Source: Casuarius casuarius
Lineage: Eukaryota > Chordata > Aves > Casuariiformes > Casuariidae
Assembly: GCA_003342895.1 (NCBI GenBank)
Contig: PTFA01000314.1
Location: 930,001 to 994,000, forward strand
Direction: 5' to 3'
DNA: 64,000 bases
Positions 40,695 to 50,946 of the stretch are shown here, in pieces. Each line of letters opens with the position of its first letter. The first letter of the stretch is position 1. The translations under genes were made by a program, and so were the position numbers. Under the pieces are notes generated by a model. The model was given only the letters and a program-made list of their open reading frames with translations, did not search any database and was not told the origin of the DNA.

Positions 40695-40773
40695 GATCCA
40701 GCAAAGTGCTGACAGCAGTGTTAGTACTCATGCGCTTAAAGTTAAGTGTTTTCCCAAAGCGCTTTGATGGATC
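40695..40773. repeat. Palindromic MITE-like element
   Basis: Terminal inverted repeats flank a 47-bp interior. The left arm gatccagcaaagtgct (40695-40710) and the reverse complement of the right arm (40758-40773) agree at 14 of 16 positions. The interior contains tcatgcgcttaaagttaag, a word I recall from a common palindromic amniote element. No family name is assigned. Confidence 0.55.
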
Positions 40774-42002
40774 AGAGCTAGAGTCTTTATCACCTTGCTA
40801 GGAGTGAATTTATAAGGGTGTTGTGAGTCGGTAGTATATATTCATTGACTTCTGTGAAGTTTCACAACAAAATCACTAATGGAATATAGGGAAATTACAG
40901 CTATTCTGTGGTGTGAAGGAATCCAGCTCTGGTTTTAACTACAGACTGTTTTCCATCTTTGAGAAAAGCTTAACAGCTNAATTTCCAGAGGCCTCAGAAA
41001 AACCTGAAACAGAGGTATTGCAATTTCCAAGTCAGCTGAAATGATAGCACCATTCAGAGTCAGGCCCGTGGGTGGATGTAGGTGCTGCAGGACATGGCTC
41101 AGCAGCAATCCAAGCTGACCTGCGCCAGGGTTGCTGCTCTCTTTCCCACCTCCCCGCCTGTCCCCCTCTCTCCNGGTGCTTGGGTCGTGCCATACTGCTT
41201 CAGGGAGCTGGTTTGGCCTAAGCTGGCCAAAGAGGACTTTCTTCAGCCCAGTCTGTTCCCAAAGCCTGGTTGCACAAGTGCTATGGTGCAAGAAGAGAGA
41301 GCACCTGGGGGAGAGGACCGCAGCTGCCATGGTGACTTAAACTGCTGTGGCTCTGCACCCTGTAGGCAGATATTCCTGGCAAAAAATATCCAAATTATCC
41401 AGAATGATGTTGGAGAGTGTGGTGCCCTTTATAGCCCTCGTTGTCTAACCAGTCCTTAAAAGTCTCCTAAGCTGTTGTTTCTGCTCAGGCATTGAATATA
41501 TTTTGGAGTGAACAAGCTGGCCGGTAGCGTTTCCCCTCCTTCAAGGTGAGTGTGCTCAATATTCTACAATTGTCTATGTTAAGTCTTCTTGGAAATCACA
41601 AAGGAAATGGAAAGAACAGCAGTATGAAGGACTTTCTCTTGACTACTGGAGTACCAGCACATTTCTCATTTTTGTACACTCCAACAGTGTGAATTACCAG
41701 TGGTGACTGTGCTTGTTAGTTTGTGCCATCCAGAGATGAACTGCTGCTATTGGCATTATTCTGATTGATAACTTTTATGATTGCTGGGGGTTTCTGTCAC
41801 CTGCAATCTTCTGTTGTGATGTCTGGTCATGTTTTCGCAGAGCCCCATTCCTGAAAGTCACACGAATCTGCAGGCAGCTTTCACTCTTTGTTTAAAAGTA
41901 CATGTCTTGCATCCCTGATTGCAGAGAGCTGAAAGCACGTATATGCAGCTCAGTAAATAGAAGGCAAATGGCAAGAATCCAATTTATTTTTTGAAATGAT
42001 GT

Positions 42003-42050
42003 TCTGTTTAAGAGTCTTGCCCAAAATTATTCAGTGCTTGGAAGTGGTGG
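42003..42050 (-). repeat. Possible MIR-like remnant
   Basis: 'gagtcttgcccaaaattatt' followed by 'cttggaagtggtggtga' resembles the reverse MIR core, but many positions differ. Confidence 0.25.
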
Positions 42051-42110
42051 TGATATATGACAAATTCCATTAAATATTCCGGCTCTGTTGTACATGAGGT
42101 GGTGTGCACC

Positions 42111-42155
42111 TGAGGAATGAAAGAGCAGTCTTGCCCCAACAACTTTATAATTTAG
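42111..42155 (+). repeat. Old CR1/L3-like remnant
   Basis: The words 'gaatgaaagagcagtc', 'ttgccccaacaactttataa' and 'tttag' occur in the same order as in the remnant near 10.3 kb (acagaaaacagatgg...tgcc...gcttacagtctag). This suggests a second copy of one ancient family. Confidence 0.35.
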
Positions 42156-45100
42156 TGCCCGGATCCTGTGATGTCTTATGCTTCAGACATCACTAGGCAT
42201 CCTGTCATGATTGCAGCATGTGTTCCTTAGCCATAGCAGGGCTTAGGCTTGTTACATTAAAGGTTTTAGAACTTACTCTCTGTTTTTTCTTGGAGCAGGC
42301 AGTGATTTTGGAAACATTTGTGCAGTCAGCAATGGGGCACACAGAAAGGAGTGCTGGAGACAAGACGTTACTCTGCTCACGTCTTCTCGGGTTACTGTGT
42401 ATCCCTCGATAAGCAGCAATATTCAGGCTACGCAGCAGGGAGTCCAGACTCCCTTCTGCCTTGCACAAAGGGCTTGGTAGGGGTGAGCCTGCCACCCCCC
42501 AAAGTTAGGCACATCAGTGAGTCTTAACAAGATTGTACCTTCTCATCCTAAGTCACAGGCACCAGCAGTCCCTGGGATGTATGTGTTTTCTCTTGGCATA
42601 AACTTAACTGTGATGGAGCTGCAAGGCCATTTTGTTCAGCATGGGTGCAATGCCCATTACCGCTGAGACGTGATCCCTGAGCAAGGTCCCTAGGTGTTCC
42701 TTAAATGCTGATCAGTTCAGTAAAACATCAGCATGGAAAAAACAGCCAGGCTGTAACCTCTACCCTGAATCTGCTCTGTTTCCTCTGACTTTGGCTGGAA
42801 GCTGAACAGCCAGTTGTTACACTGAAGTGAGTGGCAAAGCTTGTATTGATTGCACCTGCTGTCCTCTAAGATATATATGTTGAGCCCTGCTTTTCTACAG
42901 ATTAACACTATATTTTGATTAAGAGGAAAAGGCTGCGTACAAATATTTTAAAGCTGTGCATTTTACTGCCTTCGTAACCATTAACAATCAATGGAGAATC
43001 TTAATAAAAGAAATATATTTTTACATATATTTTTTATAGCACAAGTTTATGCATTGTGTGATTCAAGCAGTGATCTTGTACATGCAGTAATACAGCTCTN
43101 TTACAATTTGTTCTTTTAATACAGCTTCATATGAGTTACTAAATACCATGGCCTAAGTATTCTTAAAAAGAGATCTGCAGCTGGAAGCAAACAGGCCTTT
43201 AGGGGTGAGTCAGTTAATGTTAGCTAGTAGCTGTTAAACAGAAGATACCTGGTTTCCTTGTTTCTTCTCTTTGTCATTTCTCTTCTTGCAACCTCCTGGC
43301 ATCCATTAGTTGCCCAGAATAAGGTGGTGTGTGCAGAGAGGAGCAGTGGTGCTGCCGAGACCCAAGATGGTGATGGAGGAGCTCGTGTCTCCATGCCTGC
43401 CTGGCCTCCAGCTTTCCCAGTGCCCCAAGTCACAAAGGCCAGATCCATGAAGGCATCTCAGTCCCAGCCCCCACTGTTTCTGACTGGAGACAGACACCAA
43501 AAATATCTTTGTGAATCTTAGCCTGAATCATTTGGACAAGATTTTCAGCACAGTTTGGCTCCAGTAGTTGGGGCCAGATTTTTTGGGAGAGCAGAGTGTG
43601 GCTAACATCGTCCTTTAGCTAACAGTGCCTGAGGAGCTGCTGGGCCACCCCAAGCCATTTTTTAATTTCTTTCCTTCTCTGTCTCCTGGCTGCACTCAGC
43701 CATAGCGGTGTCAACACAGTGGTTTGTGGGGCTGAACTGTAAATTGGAGCAGTGTCTTAAACTGGATCTTAGGTGGAATCTGTCTTAAAAATATTCGCTT
43801 TCTGTTTTTACAGTTTTATGCTAGTCCAGCTCACTTACCCACTTTAAACTTTAGGACATCCCCCTCAAGTTGTGGAAGCGCAGTGGAATTATGGCAAGAA
43901 AGGGTATTTGGGCACAGTAAATCCTAAAGCCTTAGACCACACCAGCACGTTGAGTCCCAGTCCTAACTAGGTATATCTGCTTAGCTGTCACGCAGACCCA
44001 AAATAAAAGGCCAGCCACTATCCCTGTGCTAATGCAGATTGCAGGCAGATTATTTCTGATATCTCTCTAAATGTGAGTGCAAATTGGGATTTTTTTTCTG
44101 TTTTGTGCCTTCCAACAACGTGCACTTCTCNGCAGTGGAGCTGCTAACAGTTAAAGGCAGTGTCCCCAGCACTGCCCTATCTGCTCTGCTCTCTGTCTTC
44201 CGCAAAGGCACCTTTCTGGTGCCTTAGATCAACAATTATAAGTTTGGAGAGAAATCATCTGAGGAAAGCTTGGTCAAAGAAACAACCTGCTCTGCAAGGA
44301 GAGAAGCGGGCTGCATTGGCCTTTGCCTTGCACAAGCCCAGCCCTGCATCCCGTTCCAAGGCAGAGAGGTCGGAGAGCGCCTCAGCTCCGTTGGCAGCTC
44401 AGACTCTGCATCCCACCTGCTGTCTGGCTTAAGGAGCTGGGTTTATTCTTTAAGGGGTTGGGGTGGGAACTGTGTGAGAGATTGCCTCTTTTCATACAAT
44501 ATAAATCCGGCTGCTTGAGTTAGCCATGGGCTCGGATTGCAAAAATGGGGCCCTGTCTTCTCTCAAGGCAACTGAATGCTTGAATTGGTTTCCTCTCTTC
44601 ATGTGACATGATGTGACCTGCTTGGTTTCAAGGCACACATCAAGGCATCCCAGATTTCAGAGGCATTTGAGATGGAGGTGGTTAAGAGAGACTGTAAATC
44701 AGTTTGAGGCCTGGCATTTATCTGAGGTATTCTTCTTGGGAGATAGAAGATGAGGGGAAATACCGTATACTCACTTCCAAGGAAATATGANGAGCGTGCT
44801 CTAGTTTTGAGATTTGTGTGAAAAGAACCTCTGTGAAGTCCCCAGTTGGTCAGGCAACACCTTGAAAAATCATTCAGAAAGAGGAAGGTCTCCATATATG
44901 AACTGTATTTTAGGATTGGGCTCATATTTTGCAAGGTATTTGGATTAAATCCTGTGGCTAAAATTTACCCCCTTGCCCTATTTTGGGCCCATGCATCATT
45001 TAAATCCCACGTAAGATCTCGGGTGGAAATGAAATGGCATCCAGTGGTACCTAGAGCAAGCCCTCTTCATTCCCTGGACTCAGCCATCACAAGTGCTTAC

Positions 45101-46045
45101 AAGTGACTGCTGATTTGGGTCTGTCCTGTTTCCGTAACTAGCCACGCATGGCTTGTGACTATTTGTCCTCCTGGGGCAAAAAGTTTTGAAACCCATTATC
45201 AGGCAAACTGGGGTTCATCCTTGGGATATTAAAAGTTGCAACACAAGTCAAGTCATGACATAAATGCTAAGTTCTGATCCAGGTTTAACCAAGCAGTCAC
45301 TGGGTTTTGAGCTTTNTAAGAAGTGTATTTTCTGTGTACAGAAATGGAAAAAGACAACACAGTGAAGTCATTATTTCTCCCACTGTTCTTTTCAAAGCAG
45401 TATTTCTGTTTTTATAAAATACATAGCGTGTTAAAAATGAATCTGCTGCCTGAAGCCTCCTGCAATTTCACCTGCCTTTAGTCTGATTCAGTGAATAATG
45501 CTAGGGTTGCTTCAAGCTCTGCAATAGCCAAAGGCCTAAGAAAAGAATTCAGTAATGTCACTAATTAGAAACGGAGTGAAAAACTGCAGTAAAATAGACT
45601 TGAAGGGGAACCAGAATTACTTGTTTCGTGGTTGCTCTTCTGGTATATACAGGTTTTGTTTTCTTCAATTATAACTGGCCTTATATAGTGCTGTGCATTA
45701 ATGATAGCATAATTATTGGGTCATATGATAGGTGATGGTATTGATGTAATCACAAGCATGAATTTGACTTCTCCGCCTTTTGGCGTAAATTTGGAGTACA
45801 GAAGAGCTGTGGCGTCACTTGTAGGGAAGAATTCTTGGGTGTGCGGAGAGGTTGGGGGTGCTATCTCCTGCATGTTTGTGCAGACAGACATGTAATCGCG
45901 TCAGAAGAAATTGCAGGCACATACAAAACAGATGCTAAAATCCATAGCAGAGATGCCTAGAAAAGCAAACCATAAAAGCTTGCAGGGCAGAGCTGATAAC
46001 AGCGGGCTCTTCCCCTTTGCTGATGCCTCAGGCTCCTTTGGAAGG

Positions 46046-46310
46046 GAGCCTGGACCCGGCTAGCCGGAGGAAGGCCGGAGAGGTGCCAGCCCCATGGCCG
46101 GTGTAAATCAGCATCACCTCACGGGCTGCACGAGACCACTCCAAGTGAGGATGTGTCCCGGCAGACCCGGGAGTTGCATCGCTGGCCCCGGGCTGGTGGA
46201 AATGGCTTGCTTTTTGCAGCGAGGGTGACGCGAGCGTGTGTGTTTTTTCCTCAGCTTTACCCACTAGTTAAGGTAAAACTGCGCTCGCCGTGGGGATGCG
46301 GGTGAGGCNG
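46046..46310. promoter_or_regulatory. Compact CpG-rich block in intron 5
   Basis: I count about 18 CpG dinucleotides in roughly 260 bp, against very few per kilobase in the neighbouring intron. They include CCCGGCTAGCCGG, CCCGGG and TGACGCGAGCG. It has no TATA-like box that I can assign and no open frame that continues into exon 6. It could be a small CpG island with promoter or enhancer activity, or an unmethylated GC-rich patch of the kind common in bird introns. Confidence 0.35.
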
Positions 46311-47757
46311 GGAGCCATTAGCTGTTGTTTCTGCCAGAGTGAAAAATACCAAGGCAAAAGTAATTGGGCTGGAGAGAGCATTAGATAGACCATGAAATGT
46401 AGAAACTGGATTATTTGTTTTATCTTGGTGCAGTGGTCATTTACCTGATAACATTAGTTTCTCTTAAAATATAATTAACATTTTATTCCCATAAACATTG
46501 TTGTGTAGCAGATGTTAGTGGAATGCAGCACAGTATTTTGTGAATACTGTGTTTGGTGCCTAGATGGCTAATTCAGTGCTAATGTCATTATCAAAGGTTG
46601 CAGAGGAAGAATGTCCTAAAAGGTCTATTCCTCATGAAATCATCTCCTGTAGTTATTCAGATGTGAATATTGATGCATCTACTGCAGAGGCTTGAATCTG
46701 TTTATTTTGTCTGGCCCCTTATCCTGCTTAAGAATGTTAGAAGCAGAATTGCAAATGTAGAAACAATTCTCTGTGATTTTTATTTCCTTTCTGACTAATT
46801 TTGGTCCTAGGAAAACAAAATATAGATCAGCATTTTCATACCTAGTTACATCTTCTGTTTGCTTTCATCACATGCATGGTAGTTTTTGTGAATAGCAGAT
46901 ATAAGCGTAAATGATGTAATATCCCTCTCTCATTTTGAGTGTTTTGCTTAGAAATTAATGCAAATGTACGGATTACTTGTAAAGCAACATGTAAACAATT
47001 CACTGTGCATCTCCACTCTCTNTAATGTCCAGATGGAGATTTGAATAAGAATTCTGTCTGCTCACATCAAAAACTGTAGATTACAGCTTTATATATCATG
47101 ACTTTTCCATTAATTTATTTTTTTTTTACGTTATGCTCCAAATGGAACTTTTCAGTGGTACAGCTTCTTTCTATTAATGGATACTGCCCTTGTAGAAGCA
47201 GTGACCTTTAAAAAGCACGTTTCAAGTAATCCTTTTATTTCCCCGAGATCATATAGCACAGTATCCAGTTGCAGGCTTTTAAGATGGAATGATTGCAGAC
47301 TTTGTCTGCTTGCGCGGATTGAATTACATTTTGTTTGACAAAGAAAACTCTAAAATACTTATACCTTCCTTCTTCAGTTCAGAGCCTTGTAATCTCCGTG
47401 CGTTGAGGATGCACAGTGGTTGCCATATCATCCCAGCGCCACTGGGATTTACTGAATATACTTAATTGGCCTTTATCTCACGGTTACACGTTAGCCCTTT
47501 TTTGAAGAAGATTCAAAAAGGATACAGTTGCTGCTTTTCTAATTTACTTTGAGAGTTTGGTTACTCGTTTCCTTATCTTGCCGCCTTTTCCCTGCAGAGC
47601 GGAGCGCTCTGCACAGCCATGATCGAGCNTGTGAGCGACTCCCCTTGCCAGAGGTGGAAGCCTTTGGAGCTGTTGGCTGGCAGGCAAAGGCACGTGGCAA
47701 AGCCCGCTGCTTTTTAAAGAGGCAGCTCTGTTTGAGGGGTGGATTGGCTTGAAAGTG

Positions 47758-47768
47758 AAAAAAAAAAA
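47758..47768. repeat. Poly-A run (11 bp)
   Basis: Eleven A residues directly upstream of the MIR-like segment at 47794. Confidence 0.8.
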
Positions 47769-47793
47769 CAATTTTAGTTGCGCCTCTGCCCCC

Positions 47794-47866
47794 AGATGCT
47801 GTGACCTTGGGCAAGGTGCTTCCCCACCTCCGTCCGTTTTCAGTGACGTGGGAAGGATGATGGGGC
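47794..47866 (+). repeat. MIR-like SINE remnant, forward orientation
   Basis: 'gatgctgtgaccttgggcaa' followed by 'ggtgcttccccacctccgt', 'ttttcagtgacgtggga' and 'aggatgatggggc' follows the forward MIR order (gctgtgtgaccttgggcaagt ... cagtttcc ... aaatggggataatg). Confidence 0.55.
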
Positions 47867-50821
47867 ATACAGTAGTTTAGGTAGGCAAAGTAGGATATCT
47901 GCATGGTGTTTGATGAGCACTTTTGGACGGCAGGTAGTGTATTGTGTGCTGTACGCTGCTGATGAACGCCAAGAAGAAAGCTAAACTCCCTTGGAAATCC
48001 CAGAGCAGGATTTTGCGGCAGCCAAAGGCAGTCAGGAGCACTTGTCTCATTCTTTCATTTTTAATGCAGTTGTGAGCCTCAATCCTGTAGACACTTAGGG
48101 AAACCTCAATAAAAGCAGGGGAGAGGTGCATTGTGTTTGGGCATTGCTGATGCTGAGAACTGCACAGCTTTTGCCTTTGGGAGAGGTGTTCGATATCAGG
48201 GAGAGCTGAGATTGCCCCTCNCTGCAGCGCTTTCCTCAAGTTTGCTTTCAGTGCTATGAGTTTAAAGAGGTGTAGGTGCTCTGCTCCAGCTTTCTCCATC
48301 CTGCCAGACCTCTGCTGCCAGCCATTTTGCAGCTGTGCGGTGGCACTGGAGAGCAGGGCCCTGGGGCGGGGGGCACAGGTCCATTTTTCTGGGTATGCCA
48401 GTGCCTCCATCCCCCAGAACATCCGAGTGCCTCCCGCTAAGAAGTGACCAGTATCTTCAGTTTAAGTAGGGATGATTAGATGGAGATCAGAGGCTTAGAG
48501 CAAACTTTTTCAAGGGCAGACAGGAGAGTGTGGAGGGTATTTTTTGGTGCGTTTTGCTTCCTTCACCCCAAAGCACGACTTGCTTTCCAATGCCTGTGAA
48601 AATCATGTGTCTTTGAGTTCACCGCTGTCGGCATCCTCTTTGGGCTAATGCAGCTGACTATACCCATGGGCACAGACCATATATATCCCCGTGCATGTCC
48701 CATCTTGATGCTCACATGCATGCATCGTACCCATTTAGGCGTCTGGAGTACCTAATGCAAAGTCCTATGCCAGACTGGCAATTTCAGTCTAGGTTGTTAC
48801 TAGCTGTCACGTAGCCCCAGCAAGTGTGGAGGTTGTTAGCTGAGGATGAAGTGACTTCTGTTAATGCAAAACTGTTGGTGGTCACCATGTTCTTTGCAGG
48901 TGGTGCTTACATATATAACATTATCATCATTCGAAGTAAGGGGGATTTTACCTCTTGGTTGTGAGCACAGGGGTGCGCACAGCTAAAAAGCAAAGGATGC
49001 CTGTAAAGCTGATGCCAGCTCTCCAGTAGCAAACAGTATGGAAACGGCCAACGCCTTTCAATATCCTCTAAGAGCCAAATGGGTGAGAGATTAGAGAACA
49101 GGAATGAGAAAAACTGGGACTGAAAAGGCTTGCGATGCGGGAACCTATTTGAAACAGGCAAGCTCACTGCTAGCCTTCAGTCTGGGGATATCATCTGGAA
49201 CTGCTCCCTTACTCTTTTTGGCTGAAGATCAGGCTTGGCAAAATTTGTTTGTTTGTTGTCTTTATTTTACTTAATTGGTTTGGGGGAGTTTTTTGAGTAT
49301 TATGGTAATTAGCTGGTCCCGAGTACCGAAGAAGTAACTTTTTATAGTTCCAAATAATTTTTGGAAGATCAAATGTGTTCATTTACTGCTGTGCTTTGTG
49401 CTCAGTCCCCAGTATGGCTATAGACTTCTTTGCCGTCGTTCTCCGCAGCCCCTCTGAGTCCTTGCCGAGCAGTGGCCCTGCAAGAGGGTAATTTGGGGAC
49501 CCTGGGCCAGGCTCGGGTGGCTTTTCCTCCAGAGAAGCTGGCCTTTCTCCCCAGCCATGCAGAGTGGAGGCAGGTAGCTTTCCTGCCCTGACTGTGGAAA
49601 GCCCTGTAAATTAGGGGGCTGAATTGCTCCCCTCCCGTTTTGTTTCGTTCCCACATTGTCATTCCCACATCTCTGGCACAGAATAACAGGCTTGTGGAGA
49701 CATCTCTCATAGCAGCTTTTGCTAGGGAGCTGGCAGGATGGTNAAAAAAAACAGCTTGAGAAGTCTCAGAAGTATCAAACCAAAAACAAAGAATCAAACC
49801 CATTTCCAATGCACATGCAGGCTGCAAAGGGCAGATAACCTTTGAGGGCTGCATCTTAAAATCAGAAGCGGAGCTGCATAGCTGTTTTCCTTCGGCAGCT
49901 TCCTCAAGCATGCTGCAAACTTTCGATCTGCCAGTGGGGATCACTGCTCGGTGATTGCCATTCAAATCTTTACAGTTGCCGTTTGCGAGGAATTAGCATC
50001 ACTGTGGAAGCTGTAACACCCCCGTGATGCTTATGGGGAGAAAATGAATTACAAAAATAGTAATGGCCTGCTACCCTGTTCAGCACATCCAGAATGAGAG
50101 AGCTGAAAGATGCCCAGGCTTCAACTAGTGTTTGAGCCCAAAAGTAAATCTATAGGTAAGGAGCCCACGTAACCAAATGCCTGTAAGGTCTGTACATGCT
50201 AAAATGCATACCTGAAAAGCAGCTGAAGGAAAGCAGTATGTAATTTCTCTGGGAGAACATAGCCCCATGATGCATTTGAAAAGGGCTTGAAAAGGCAAGG
50301 TGTGGGGTTGATAGGGGACCAGTAATACAGTGCATGTTGTTGGGATGTTGCCCAGGTAGACGACGCTGGGCAGATCCTCAGCTGCTGCAAAGCTGCGCAA
50401 GTCTCTTGGTTTTCTTGGAGTCCTGACTTGGTTTGTTCAGAGTTCCTCTTCCTGAACTGCATTTTTCCTTGTGTTTCATCAGATCTCGCTAAAGCTTTAT
50501 GTAGATCAACACACAGTGGAAAGCAAAGTTTGGCAGAAATGCCAGCAGTGGAGTGAGGTGGTTGCTTGGCATTCGTAACCAGCTCCCCGTGAGACCGAGC
50601 TCTTCCCTGGGGTAAATCGCTGCCACTCTTATTCAGGCAGTGGCAAGATTCCCAGTTGTCAAAAATGGGCAAATAGCACCGAGGCCAAAACGGGCCCCAC
50701 TGATGAGCAGTAGCTAAGGCTCACATTGTGTCAAAGCTGTGATGATGAGCTTGAATTCAGACATGGCAAGCTGTCTTACTAACCGTGGTTTTGTCTGTTT
50801 TGTTTTTCTCCTGTCTTGCAG

Positions 50822-50946
50822 CACCTTCTCCAGTCAGTAGTGTGAAAAAAGGAAAGATAACTAAAAATAGCATCTCCCTTTCCTGGCAGGAGCCAGATCG
50901 ACCCAACGGCATCATCCTGGAATATGAAATCAAATATTTTGAAAAG
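50822..50946 (+). CDS. EPHA6: EPHA6 exon 6: first half of second FN3 repeat
   Basis: The exon is 125 bp, the normal Eph size. The first two bases complete Ala with the last base of exon 5 (G|CA). The remaining 41 codons read [17 protein letters not shown] then [12 protein letters not shown] and [32 protein letters not shown] is the highly conserved N-terminal sheet of the membrane-proximal FN3 domain of EPHA receptors, with its core Trp. The acceptor is excellent (TTTTTCTCCTGTCTTGCAG). The donor AAG|gtgtga departs from the consensus at intron positions +3, +5 and +6 region and is weak. If it is not used, translation stops after one extra Val codon. Confidence 0.94.

Larger units (their letters stand above)
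19491..50821 (+). other. EPHA6: EPHA6 intron 5 (31331 bp)
   Basis: The largest complete intron in the window, phase 1, with a consensus donor (gtaagt) and a strong acceptor (a long T/C tract ending CTTGCAG). It contains simple repeats at 21800, 26163, 28405, 30325 and 47758. It also holds several old MIR-like or CR1/L3-like remnants between 33.5 and 47.9 kb, a palindromic MITE-like element at 40695-40773, a candidate cryptic exon at 32455-32617, and a CpG-rich block at 46046-46310. No independent gene, RT domain or RNA gene is recognised. Antisense open frames of 181 and 187 codons near 48 and 49.7 kb have no recognisable domain. Confidence 0.85.

Noticed and set aside
47877..48422. 181-codon antisense open frame
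   Set aside because: Low-complexity mixed composition with an N inside, next to a MIR-like fragment, and no recognisable family.
49402..49965. 187-codon antisense open frame
   Set aside because: No domain, signal or coding-like pattern was recognised. It contains an N and lies in a GC-richer patch where long chance frames are common.
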